64,000 bases of DNA from assembly GCA_041776485.1 (NCBI GenBank), contig JBHBQE010000002.1:1-64000 (forward strand), read 5' to 3'. The stretch is from JBHBQE01 sp041776485 (GTDB lineage Bacteria > Bacillota > Clostridia > Lachnospirales > Lachnospiraceae). Positions 37,300 to 45,366 of the stretch are shown piece after piece. A program made the position numbers and the translations under genes. Position 1 is the first letter of the stretch, and the number at the start of each line of letters is the position of its first letter. The notes beneath the pieces are model-generated. The model searched no databases, was not told where the DNA came from, and saw only the letters and a list, made by a program, of their open reading frames with translations.

Positions 37300-37997
37300 G
37301 CAAATCTTGTAAACAAAATGGAATAAGATATGATCCAAGAATTAAGTTGTTACAGGTTTTAATTGTAGGGGTTTTAGTATTTACTTTTACTGGTAAAAAG
37401 TATGAAGTTCTACTTTTTTTGTCAGTATTTGCATATGGAATGATAAGCGGCATATACAAAACTTGTTTTAAATTTTTAGCTTTATATATAGCGTTGTTTA
37501 TGGTAGCGGAAATAAGTCCATTATTTATTTCAACTACAATACACTATTTTTTCCTATGTTTTATAACATTGACACTTGCAGCTATAAATATGATTAGAAC
37601 AAGTGAAATATCTGAAGTATTAGCTTCCTTGCAAAATATGAAAATCCCATATTATATAAACATTCCATTAGCTGTTATATTAAGATTTTTTCCTACTCTA
37701 AAACAGGATATTACTTGTATAAAGCAGGGAATTAAGACGAGAGGGATTGATATTTCTTTCTTTGGATTTTTAAAACATCCTTTTAAAGTTTATGAAATGA
37801 TGTTGATTCCTATGTTAATGCGAATGTTATGTACTGCAACTGAGTTGTCGGCATCTGTTGAGACACGAGGACTTGGAGTTTCGTGTAAAAAAACTAGTTA
37901 TACAGAAGTCAAATTTCGTATGCTTGATATGTTATTGCTAGTAATAATGATGGTATTTTATCTAACTATCATCATTATGAAAATAAAAAATATTTAA
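37296..37997 (+). CDS. ECF transporter T component
   Basis: The 233-residue membrane protein has the opening RYDPRIKLLQVLIVG (relative of LDPRTKL) and the coupling helices of EcfT/CbiQ (AVILRFFPTLKQD...GIKTRGID; SASVETRGLG). It overlaps the ATPase by 4 nt (ATGA). It links the double ATPase to the S component. Confidence 0.88.
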   Translation: MSKSCKQNGIRYDPRIKLLQVLIVGVLVFTFTGKKYEVLLFLSVFAYGMISGIYKTCFKFLALYIALFMVAEISPLFISTTIHYFFLCFITLTLAAINMIRTSEISEVLASLQNMKIPYYINIPLAVILRFFPTLKQDITCIKQGIKTRGIDISFFGFLKHPFKVYEMMLIPMLMRMLCTATELSASVETRGLGVSCKKTSYTEVKFRMLDMLLLVIMMVFYLTIIIMKIKNI

Positions 37998-38014
37998 AAA
38001 CAAGGAGAATGATT

Positions 38015-38596
38015 ATGGAAGAAAAAAAGAAATTTCAAATTAAAGATTTAATTATTACAGCACTAATGGTGTTATGCTCACAGGTTTTATATAGAGTGTT
38101 ATCTTTTCTGTTCATATCGCCATACACAATGTTATTAGCAGTTCCGATATGGTCAATTATTGGAGCAATTGCCTATTTCTTAGTACCGGTAAAAACAAAA
38201 AATCCATGGATGATTTTATTGTTTTGTGTACTTACAAGCATTATAGGTTTTTATCCACCATATATCATTAGTTGCATATTTGCCGGGATTATAGCTATGT
38301 TGATTGCAAGAACAAAAGGGGTTGGCAATTATAAAGGATTAACAATTGGATATATGATATTTTGTGTTCTTGCCGGCTTTGGTGGAATGTACGTACCATT
38401 TCTATTTTATGCAGATCAAACACTTAAATCTTATGAAAAAATGTTTGGGAGCGAATATTTAGGTACATTAACTAAAATTGTTTCTCCTATGACTACAGTA
38501 ATGATGCTTATTTTAATAGCTATTTGCGGATTGATTGGAGCAGTGATTTCCAAGAAATTATTGAAGAAGCATTTTGAAAAAGCAGGGATTATTTAG
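38015..38596 (+). CDS. Trep_Strep/MptD-type ECF S component
   Basis: The 193-residue protein with about six membrane helices starts with KFQIKDLIITALMVL and ends KKHFEKAGII. The same ending (KKHFEKAGIV) closes the resident homolog at 55378-55974. It belongs to the family annotated as MptD-type ECF S components (Trep_Strep), which bind an unknown substrate. The ATG at 38015 has AAGGAG 8 nt upstream; ATG 38009 would be too close. Last gene of the cargo operon. Confidence 0.82.
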   Translation: MEEKKKFQIKDLIITALMVLCSQVLYRVLSFLFISPYTMLLAVPIWSIIGAIAYFLVPVKTKNPWMILLFCVLTSIIGFYPPYIISCIFAGIIAMLIARTKGVGNYKGLTIGYMIFCVLAGFGGMYVPFLFYADQTLKSYEKMFGSEYLGTLTKIVSPMTTVMMLILIAICGLIGAVISKKLLKKHFEKAGII

Positions 38597-38631
38597 AATT
38601 TTTTATAGATGAAATTGGAGGAGGGATAATA

Positions 38632-38739
38632 ATGGAAATGATAAGATGCAATATTACAATCAATCAAATTATTTCACCTTTCCAACATTTAGAAATACTT
38701 TTATGTAGCAATATCTTGTTATTAAAAACAGTTAAATAG
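38632..38739 (+). CDS. Possible 35-residue peptide
   Basis: A short frame with a strong GGAGGAGGG site 8-9 nt before its ATG encodes a hydrophobic peptide beginning MEMIRCNITINQI. It may be the leftover 5' end of a lost gene rather than a functional peptide. It is the last reading frame before the terminator at 38772. Confidence 0.3.
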   Translation: MEMIRCNITINQIISPFQHLEILLCSNILLLKTVK

Positions 38740-38771
38740 AAAAAATAATAAAACATTAGTTTTTGAGCCGA

Positions 38772-38812
38772 GAGGACTTTTTACGCCAAAGTGTAGAAGT
38801 CCTCCTTTTTTA
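38772..38812 (+). terminator. Intrinsic terminator of the cargo operon
   Basis: GAGGACTT (38772-38779) pairs perfectly with AAGTCCTC (38797-38804), followed directly by CTTTTTTA. It would end the TetR-ABC-ECF transcript. Confidence 0.8.
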
Positions 38813-38857
38813 TTCTCAGAAAATCAAAACAGAGAAATAAAAAAGGAGGATAACGCA

Positions 38858-39053
38858 ATGGCTAATAAAGAATAGTACCTTTATGTCAAAGAGAAAGCTG
38901 TACCCGTAAGTGAAGAAGTCTACAAAGTCTATTGAAAGATAACAGAACATGAAAAATATCTTCAGAAAAAGAATTGGAAACATAATGTAATTCCATTTTC
39001 ATCATTAGATCGTGATGGACACTTTGTAGATAACATCATAGATAAAAGAATAC
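38858..39053 (+). pseudogene. Relic of a transposon-type RNA polymerase sigma factor
   Basis: Reading from ATG 38858 behind AAGGAGG gives MANKE-stop-YLYVKEKAVPVSEEVYKVY-stop-KITEHEKYLQKK and then IPFSSLDRDGHFVDNII. This is the N-terminal region of the small sigma-70-like factors found in clostridial conjugative elements. In-frame stops at 38873-38875 (TAG) and 38933-38935 (TGA) and loss of the DNA-binding part after about 39053 make it a dead gene. Confidence 0.7.
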
Positions 39054-39135
39054 TTAGTTATATGAGCTTTAAGCAAGGTGGTAGAAGTAAAAATCTATCG
39101 TCTTTTTTAATTGCAACAAACAGGAGAAAAATAAT

Positions 39136-39321
39136 ATGCACGAAAATAAAAATGAACAGAATACAGGAACAAAGACGATAAAGAAGATTGGGAAAGTAAC
39201 TTATGAGGTTGTTATCCACTTTAATGAAAATGCTACTGAAACAATGCAAGATAAATTAAAACGCATAATGCTTAGAGAAATGGAGATTGAAAAACATCAA
39301 AAAGGCGATAAAAATGATTAG
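39136..39321 (+). CDS. tnpW: TnpW-family transposon protein
   Basis: The 61-residue protein opens with a polar stretch and then IKKIGKVTYEVVIHFNENA and MQDKLKRIMLREMEIEK, the pattern of the small TnpW proteins of Tn4451-type elements. Their role is unknown. CAGGAGAA precedes the ATG. It marks the right side of the element. The same frame continues beyond the stop as KVLDKQQQEQ, perhaps debris of another gene. Confidence 0.7.
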   Translation: MHENKNEQNTGTKTIKKIGKVTYEVVIHFNENATETMQDKLKRIMLREMEIEKHQKGDKND

Positions 39322-39410
39322 AAAGTCCTTGACAAGCAGCAACAGGAGCAGTGAGGAAAAACTCTTTAAAAATCCTGCTTGTATTTTACCTATTGCTGTG
39401 ATACATTCAG

Positions 39411-39439
39411 TTGTATACAAAATTTTTTATTCATATAAA
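39411..39439 (+). promoter_or_regulatory. Sigma-A promoter of glutamate dehydrogenase
   Basis: TTGTAT (39411-39416) and TATAAA (39434-39439) are separated by exactly 17 nt. The start codon follows at 39462 after AAAGGAGGAAG. Confidence 0.6.
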
Positions 39440-39461
39440 TTATTTTTTAAAGGAGGAAGAA

Positions 39462-40721
39462 ATGGCAGAGTATAATCCTTTTGACAATGTAATTCAGGTT
39501 GTTGACAAGGCTGCGGCAATGTTGGGGTATAAGCAGCAGGAGTATGAGCAGTTTAAATTTACAGAAAGGGAATTAAAGGTATCTATTCCTGTTGAAATGG
39601 ACAATGGAGAGCTTAAGGTATTTACCGGGTACAGGGTACAACATTCTACTGTAAGAGGACCTGCCAAGGGTGGGATAAGATTTCATCCCTCTGTAAATAT
39701 GGATGAGGTTAAGGCTCTGGCGGCATGGATGACCTTTAAATGTGCAGTGGTAAATATTCCATATGGTGGCGCAAAGGGAGGTGTTATTGTAGATCCCTTC
39801 ACGCTTTCAGAGAAGGAGCTTAGACGACTGACCAGACGGTATACCACCATGATTGCTCCGATTATCGGACCTGACCAGGATATACCTGCACCGGATGTAA
39901 ATACAAATCCTAAAATAATGGGATGGATAATGGACACCTATTCTATGCTAAAGGGTTACAGTATTCCGGGAGTGGTAACGGGAAAACCCCTTGAAATAAA
40001 CGGTATTCCCGGACGTATGGCTGCCACAGGGCGTGGTGTCATGTTTACCTGCAACAATATCCTTAATAAGCTTGGTATGAATAAATCAGAATGTAGAGTA
40101 TCTATACAGGGCTATGGAAATGTTGGTGGAACAACAGCAAGACTTTTGGCACAGGAGGGTTATAAGATTATAGCAATTAGCGATGTAAGCGGAGGTCTGT
40201 CAAACCCTAATGGCATCGATGTACCCATGATAGATAAATTTCTGCAGGACAATCAGGGGAAAATGCTTGCGGACTTTAATGGAGATGGATATTCACACAT
40301 TACTAATAAGGACATTTTGGCAGTGGATTGTGATTTGCTTATACCTGCGGCTTTGGAAAATCAGATAAATGATGAAACGGTGGAGAGTATTAAGGCAGGG
40401 GTTATAGTTGAGGCTGCCAATGGACCCACCACTTTAGAAGCAGATGAAATATTAAATAAAAAGGGCATAGTCCTTGTTCCGGATATATTAAGTAATGCCG
40501 GCGGTGTGGTAGTATCCTATCTGGAATGGGTACAAAATCAGCAGGCAATATACTGGGAAGAGGAGGAAACCAATACCAAACTCAAGCATGTAATGGACAG
40601 AGCTTTTGAAGAAGTATATTCCATAGCCGAGGAAAAGAACACTAGCCTTAGAGAGGGTGCATATATGATAGCTCTTAAACGTGTTGTGGAAGCTGATTTG
40701 GTAAGGGGTATCTGGCCCTAG
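39462..40721 (+). CDS. gdhA: Glutamate dehydrogenase (Glu/Leu/Phe/Val family)
   Basis: The 419-residue enzyme interconverts glutamate and 2-oxoglutarate plus ammonia with NAD(P). It has the substrate-site segment GGIRFHPSVN, the catalytic lysine region (KCAVVNIPYGGAKGG) and the dinucleotide motif GYGNVGG. The length matches clostridial NAD-type enzymes. An in-frame TTG upstream is ignored because AAAGGAGG positions the ATG at 39462. It is a single-gene unit ending at the terminator at 40767, and would regenerate 2-oxoglutarate for transamination in the fermentation module next door. Confidence 0.94.
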   Translation: MAEYNPFDNVIQVVDKAAAMLGYKQQEYEQFKFTERELKVSIPVEMDNGELKVFTGYRVQHSTVRGPAKGGIRFHPSVNMDEVKALAAWMTFKCAVVNIPYGGAKGGVIVDPFTLSEKELRRLTRRYTTMIAPIIGPDQDIPAPDVNTNPKIMGWIMDTYSMLKGYSIPGVVTGKPLEINGIPGRMAATGRGVMFTCNNILNKLGMNKSECRVSIQGYGNVGGTTARLLAQEGYKIIAISDVSGGLSNPNGIDVPMIDKFLQDNQGKMLADFNGDGYSHITNKDILAVDCDLLIPAALENQINDETVESIKAGVIVEAANGPTTLEADEILNKKGIVLVPDILSNAGGVVVSYLEWVQNQQAIYWEEEETNTKLKHVMDRAFEEVYSIAEEKNTSLREGAYMIALKRVVEADLVRGIWP

Positions 40722-40766
40722 AAAAATTTAAAAATCTGTCCATATGACGTGGTGATCGAACTGAAG

Positions 40767-40806
40767 ATGCCGGGGTGGGAATAAATTCCTATTCCGGCAT
40801 TTTTAT
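40767..40806 (+). terminator. Intrinsic terminator of gdhA
   Basis: A long stem, ATGCCGGGGTGGGAAT paired with ATTCCTATTCCGGCAT (with some G-U pairs) around an AA loop, is followed by TTTTATCTT. Confidence 0.88.
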
Positions 40807-41095
40807 CTTATCCAGCTCAAACGAATAAAATACGGAACCAGCCGATTTGATACTTTCGTGTTATGGATTTCGTTATCGAATAAAAAGGTGAAAAAGCCAA
40901 TTTAAACACAAATAAACCAATTAATTTATAAAATAATCAATAAGAAACATATTCTCACGGGTATTATTCATATATAATTTTCTGTTTTTAAATTAAATAG
41001 TCAAGAGCATTTTTCTGCTTAATCGGCGTATTTACTGACCGACGGGATTTACTTTTTTGTCTGTATCTATGTTGCGTTGGGCTGTATGGGCTATT
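40807..41095. other. Upstream control region of the fermentation operon
   Basis: No gene is present in this AT-rich stretch. It is where enhancer sites for the sigma-54 activator should lie relative to the promoter at 41096. A direct repeat CCAATTTA / CCAATTAATTTA occurs near 40907-40930. I could not find the inverted repeat that precedes the second sigma-54 promoter (51399-51442). Confidence 0.4.
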
Positions 41096-41111
41096 TGGCA
41101 TAATTTATGCT
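41096..41111 (+). promoter_or_regulatory. Sigma-54 promoter of the fermentation operon
   Basis: TGGCATAATTTATGCT has GG (41097-41098) and GC (41109-41110) with correct -24/-12 spacing. Transcription would start near 41122, about 120 nt before the thiolase ATG. The probable activator is encoded at 49290-51275. Confidence 0.82.
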
Positions 41112-41244
41112 GTACATTATATGTAACCGGTTTTAATTTGCATGAAATAAAAATTAATGAGGAAAGAAAAGACTGAGTTTTATGTAGAGGTTGAAATTAT
41201 CAACAGCTTGTAGGATGTAGTGCAGAGTATGTAAGGAGAGAATA

Positions 41245-42444
41245 ATGAATGAAGTTGTAATAGTTGAAGGAATGAGAACTGCATTTGGCAGAAGAGGAGG
41301 TTCGCTGAGGGAATTTACTCCGTCTGATTTGGCGGGAATGACAATTAAGGGAATTTGCAGGAGGACAGGGATACTGGATCGTTACAAGGTTGACGCTGTG
41401 TTCGCAGGGACTGCATGGGGTGATGTTGATTGCAATAATTTTGCCAGATATTCTACGCTAAAGGCAGGATTACCCTATGAAACATCGTCTACATTTGTCG
41501 AAATGCAGTGCGGCTCGTCAATAGCCTGTATCAATACTGCAGCTTTGCAGATTCAATCAGGAATAATAGATGTGGCAATTGCCGGTGGAGCAGAAAGTCA
41601 TAGCCGAACTGCTTTTAAATTTTCAACCTGCGTTACTCCTTATAAAGAGCAGCCCCCGGTAGCGGCAAAGATGAGGCTGTCTCCATTTGATGATGATGAC
41701 ATATCTATGATAGAGGTGGCGGACAGAATGGCAAAGAAATGGGAAATTACAAGAGAGGAGTGTGATAAATTTGCCTTTGACAGTCAGATGAGAGCTAAGG
41801 CTGCAATAGAAAACGGGTACGTTAAAGATGAAATTCTCGGGATAGAGATTGAGATTAAAGAGAAGAAGGAGACCGCTTTTATCGATTTTGATGAACATCC
41901 GCGCCCCATGACAACGCTTGAAAGCTTGGCAAAGATGAAGCCCGTAATGGATGGTGGTGTTACAACTGCAGGCAATGCATCTGGATTAAATGATGGTGCT
42001 TCATTTATCCTTATGATGTCCAAAGAGAAGGCTAAGGAGCTTGGGTATCGACCAATTGCAAGATGGGCAGGGGGAAAGGATATAGGGGTGGATCCCAAAT
42101 ATATGGGGATAGGACCGGCATTTTCAAACATGGATTTATTGAAGCGTCTGGGATTAAAAATTTCGGATATTGATGTTTTTGAATGCAACGAGGCTTTTGC
42201 AGCGCAGAACCTTTGTGTAATAAAGCAGATGGAGATAATGTCCGGGGAGAGGATTGACCGAAAAAAGTGGAACCCCTTGGGCGGTGCAATTGCATTTGGC
42301 CATCCAAACGGAGCTTCAGGGGGAAGGCTGTGTATATTTACAATGAATCAACTAAAACGAGTTAATGGGAAGTATGGACTGTTTTCAGCCTGCTGCGGAG
42401 GTGGCCTGGGTGTATCTGCAGTAATTGAGAATATATCGGAGTAG
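41245..42444 (+). CDS. Acetyl-CoA acetyltransferase / 3-ketoacyl-CoA thiolase
   Basis: The 399-residue thiolase has the nucleophile C89 (EMQCGSS), the histidine motif GHPNGASGGR (usually GHPIGASG) and the second cysteine in CCGGGLG. It cleaves a 3-ketoacyl-CoA with CoA, or condenses two acetyl-CoA. As first gene in an operon with hydroxyacyl-CoA dehydrogenase, hydratase and 2-hydroxyacyl-CoA dehydratase, a degradative role is likely. The AGGAGAG site precedes the ATG. Confidence 0.9.
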   Translation: MNEVVIVEGMRTAFGRRGGSLREFTPSDLAGMTIKGICRRTGILDRYKVDAVFAGTAWGDVDCNNFARYSTLKAGLPYETSSTFVEMQCGSSIACINTAALQIQSGIIDVAIAGGAESHSRTAFKFSTCVTPYKEQPPVAAKMRLSPFDDDDISMIEVADRMAKKWEITREECDKFAFDSQMRAKAAIENGYVKDEILGIEIEIKEKKETAFIDFDEHPRPMTTLESLAKMKPVMDGGVTTAGNASGLNDGASFILMMSKEKAKELGYRPIARWAGGKDIGVDPKYMGIGPAFSNMDLLKRLGLKISDIDVFECNEAFAAQNLCVIKQMEIMSGERIDRKKWNPLGGAIAFGHPNGASGGRLCIFTMNQLKRVNGKYGLFSACCGGGLGVSAVIENISE

Positions 42445-42485
42445 TATGACAGTTTATTTACGGTGAGAGAGGAGAGTTATAGATA

Positions 42486-43346
42486 ATGATAAAAAAAATA
42501 GGAGTTATTGGAGCTGGAATGATGGGAGCGGAGATTTCGCTTTGTTTTGCCCGGGAAGGCTATGAAACGATTTTAAACGATGTTTCTCTTGAAATAGCAG
42601 AAAACGGGAAGAAGAAGCAGGAGGCTTTGTTGGATAAGAGAGTGGGGAAAGGAGAAATAACCTCAGAGGATAAATTTCAAACATTAAACCGAGTATATCC
42701 GACAGAAAACATCTCTGATTTATCTGACTGCGATTTAATTATTGAGGCGGTTTTGGAGGATTGGGAGATTAAAAAGGGTGTATATGAGAGCTTGGATAAG
42801 TGCTGTAGGGAAAATACAATTATTGCCACAAATACATCGTCAATTTCAATTTCTAAATTGGCATCTTGCGTGGGAAAAGAAAGAAAAGGCAGATTTGTGG
42901 GAATGCATTTTAATTCGCCTGCAAGCGTAATGAAGCTTGTTGAGGTAGTCCCGGGATTGTTGACAGGAGAAAATACAGTTAATGAAGTTATTGAAATTCT
43001 TGAGAAAATACAGAAAGTACCTGTCAGAGTGAAGGATGTAGTGGGGTTTGGACTGAACAGAATATTTCATTGTATGTACGCAGAAGCCTGCCGCCTTGTG
43101 GAGGAGGGGGTATGCTCAGTTGAGGATGTAGATAAAATCTGTAAATATGGGCTTGGTCATCCTATGGGTATATTTGCTCTTTTGGATATTACGGGGCATG
43201 ACTTAAATCTTAGGGTAGATCAGATAATGTTTGACGCGTATGGTGAGAGGTTCAGACCCAGTCCGCAGATACAAAGACTTGTAGATTCGGGAAGGCTGGG
43301 AAGGAAGACTGGTGCCGGATTCTATGATTATGAGGAGAAAAAATAA
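42486..43346 (+). CDS. hbd: 3-hydroxyacyl-CoA (3-hydroxybutyryl-CoA) dehydrogenase
   Basis: The 286-residue NAD-dependent enzyme has the Rossmann motif GVIGAGMMGAEIS and the catalytic histidine in GMHFNSPASVMKL. The usual clostridial motif is HFFNPAPVM, so this active-site segment is shifted and altered, which hints at a substrate other than plain 3-hydroxybutyryl-CoA. It oxidises a 3-hydroxyacyl-CoA to the 3-keto form for the thiolase encoded upstream. Its stop overlaps the next start by 1 nt. Confidence 0.88.
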   Translation: MIKKIGVIGAGMMGAEISLCFAREGYETILNDVSLEIAENGKKKQEALLDKRVGKGEITSEDKFQTLNRVYPTENISDLSDCDLIIEAVLEDWEIKKGVYESLDKCCRENTIIATNTSSISISKLASCVGKERKGRFVGMHFNSPASVMKLVEVVPGLLTGENTVNEVIEILEKIQKVPVRVKDVVGFGLNRIFHCMYAEACRLVEEGVCSVEDVDKICKYGLGHPMGIFALLDITGHDLNLRVDQIMFDAYGERFRPSPQIQRLVDSGRLGRKTGAGFYDYEEKK

Positions 43347-44113
43347 TGAAATATGTAAAAGTGGAAATTTCGGATAGGGTTGCAATATTAAGCATTGTCA
43401 GGCCGAAAGTGTTAAATGCTTTAAATCGTGAAGTTGTTGATGAAATTGACGAATCAGTTGAAGAAATTTTAAAGAGTGAAGATATAAGGAGTCTAGTAAT
43501 ATACAGCGAAAAAAATTTTGCTGCAGGAGCAGATATAAAGGCTATGGCAGACTGCGATGAGGAGAAGGCGGGAAAGTTTATATTTTCAACCACTTATAAT
43601 AAAATTGCCAATTTAAAAATTCCTACGATTTCCGCAATTGAAGGATATGCACTGGGGGGTGGGTTGGAGCTTGCACTTGCAACGGACATCAGAATTGCTG
43701 GAGAAAGCTCAAATATGGGGTTTCCGGAGGTTAAGCTCGGGATTTTCCCCGGTGCGGGTGGAACAATAAGGGCGCCGAAATTATTAGGCAGTTCCGTTGC
43801 AAAGGAACTGATTTTTACGGGAGACATTATTTCAGCCGGAGAGGCGCTTCGTATCGGTCTTGTAAACCATGTTGTTGCTGATGACAAAGTATTTGAGGAA
43901 GCAATTAAGATGGCAGTGAAAATAAGCAAAAGAGGACCTGTGGCAGTGAAAATGGCAAAGCAGGTAATTGAGAATGGATTATCGGAAGGGGACGTGCTTG
44001 CAGGAATTTTGCTGGAGTCGGAGCAGTGGACTAGGCTGTTTAATACCTATGACCAAAAGGAGGGTATGAAAGCGTTTATTGAAAAAAGAGAACCAAAATT
44101 CAAAAACAAATAG
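43346..44113 (+). CDS. crt: Enoyl-CoA hydratase (crotonase)
   Basis: The 255-residue crotonase-fold enzyme has the oxyanion-hole segments (FAAGADIKAMAD, YALGGGLELAL) and both catalytic glutamates, in GGGLELA and FPEVKLGIFPG. Having both supports true hydratase activity rather than isomerase only. It adds water to a 2-enoyl-CoA, the product of the 2-hydroxyacyl-CoA dehydratase encoded next, placing the hydroxyl at C3. Confidence 0.9.
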   Translation: MKYVKVEISDRVAILSIVRPKVLNALNREVVDEIDESVEEILKSEDIRSLVIYSEKNFAAGADIKAMADCDEEKAGKFIFSTTYNKIANLKIPTISAIEGYALGGGLELALATDIRIAGESSNMGFPEVKLGIFPGAGGTIRAPKLLGSSVAKELIFTGDIISAGEALRIGLVNHVVADDKVFEEAIKMAVKISKRGPVAVKMAKQVIENGLSEGDVLAGILLESEQWTRLFNTYDQKEGMKAFIEKREPKFKNK

Positions 44114-44130
44114 AGGAAAGGAGTGACAAG

Positions 44131-45366
44131 GTGCCGGAGGAAATAAAAAAAACGTCTAAAGATATGTTAAAGGATATACAAGACAGCACTTATGACAGGG
44201 CATGGGCGGCGAAAAGGAATGGAGAGCCGGTTGTCTGGGCTACGTCTATTTGCCCTGATGAGTTACTTAACGCAATGGATTTAGCGGTAGTGTATCCTGA
44301 AAATCAGGCGGGTGTTATAGGAGCAAGGAAGGAGGCGATGAAATTCATAAACAGGGCGGAAAGTATGGGCTACGGTCAGGATACCTGCTCTTATGCCAGA
44401 GTAAATATGGGATATATTGATATTCAAAAATCAGAATCTCAAGATATTCCGCTTCCGGACTTGATTTTTTCCAGCACCAATATATGTCATACGGTTCTGA
44501 AATGGTATGAGAATATTTCAAAAAAACTGGATATACCTTTGATTTTATTTGATATGCCGTTTAACCATGAATATGAGGTTTTAGATAATGCAGCGGCGTA
44601 CATAAGGGGACAGATAGAGAATGCAATATCTCAACTGGAAGCCTTTACGGGAAGAAAAATGGATTATGATAAGCTTTCCCATGCTATGAAGATAAATAAT
44701 GAAACCTGCATGTGGTGGAAGAAGGCTACCGATACAGGGAGATATAATCCTTCGCCGTTGGATGGGTTTAAGATGTTTAATTATATGGCTCTTATGGTGG
44801 CTAACAGAAGCTTTGAAGAGAGCAGAGACTGCTTTAAGCTGTGGTATGAGGAGCTAAAAGAAAGGCATGACAGCGGCATGGGACCCTGGAGCAGTTTAAA
44901 GGAGGAGTATAGGATTATTTGGGATGGAATAGCATGTTGGCCTTATTTATCAACAACTTACAAACTGCTTAAAAAATATGGAATAAATATGGTTACTTCA
45001 ACCTATCCTCAAAGCTGGTATAAGGTTTATGAAACTAATGATTTAGATGGAATGGCAAGAAGCTATACGGGGAATTATGCCAATCGGAATTTGGATTTCG
45101 GAGAACGCAGCATGGAGGAGCTGATACGTAATTTTGATATTGACGGAGTTATCTTTCATACAAACAGAAGCTGCAAGCTTATGGATTTTAGAACCTTTGA
45201 AATTCAAAGAAGAATAATGCAATCAACGGGATGTCCTTCAGTAACTTTCGACGGTGATCAAACTGATCCGAGGCTTTTTTCTGAAGCTCAATATGAAACA
45301 AGAGTTCAGGCTTTGACGGAAATGATGGATAAATTTAAAGAAAAAAAGAGGAAGGGGAACTTGTGA
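44131..45366 (+). CDS. 2-hydroxyacyl-CoA dehydratase, subunit 1
   Basis: The 411-residue subunit of the HgdA/HadB/FldB/LcdA family has conserved cysteines that can bind the [4Fe-4S] cluster (SICPDEL, DTCSYAR, NICHTVLKW, RSCKLMDF). Together with the next subunit it removes water from a (R)-2-hydroxyacyl-CoA by a ketyl-radical mechanism, after one-electron activation by the activator encoded at 46522. The GTG start at 44131 lies behind GAAAGGAGTG. The acyl chain accepted cannot be read from sequence; candidates include lactoyl-, 2-hydroxybutyryl- and 2-hydroxyisocaproyl-CoA. Confidence 0.9.
   Translation: MPEEIKKTSKDMLKDIQDSTYDRAWAAKRNGEPVVWATSICPDELLNAMDLAVVYPENQAGVIGARKEAMKFINRAESMGYGQDTCSYARVNMGYIDIQKSESQDIPLPDLIFSSTNICHTVLKWYENISKKLDIPLILFDMPFNHEYEVLDNAAAYIRGQIENAISQLEAFTGRKMDYDKLSHAMKINNETCMWWKKATDTGRYNPSPLDGFKMFNYMALMVANRSFEESRDCFKLWYEELKERHDSGMGPWSSLKEEYRIIWDGIACWPYLSTTYKLLKKYGINMVTSTYPQSWYKVYETNDLDGMARSYTGNYANRNLDFGERSMEELIRNFDIDGVIFHTNRSCKLMDFRTFEIQRRIMQSTGCPSVTFDGDQTDPRLFSEAQYETRVQALTEMMDKFKEKKRKGNL

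Larger units (their letters stand above)
38597..39135 (+). other. Decayed stretch between cargo and tnpW
   Basis: This gap holds a short open frame (38632-38739), a strong terminator (38772) and a sigma-factor relic (38858), each listed separately. Nothing else was recognised. Confidence 0.6.
29580..39350 (+). mobile_element. Tn4451-like mobilisable element, probably immobilised
   Basis: The region between the housekeeping operon and glutamate dehydrogenase carries a large serine recombinase at its left side (broken), a TetR-controlled transporter cargo, a remnant of a transposon-type sigma factor, and a tnpW gene at its right side. This is the gene content of Tn4451/TnpX-type elements. Ends are approximate: I could not see a defined direct repeat, and TnpX-type insertions leave only a GA dinucleotide. 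There are no relaxase or conjugation genes, apart from a possible relict C-terminus (KVLDKQQQEQ) read through the tnpW stop at 39322-39351. Confidence 0.6.

Noticed and set aside
39287..39475. 62-codon frame overlapping tnpW and the gdhA promoter
   Set aside because: Runs through the promoter and ribosome binding site of gdhA in another frame and has no recognisable content.
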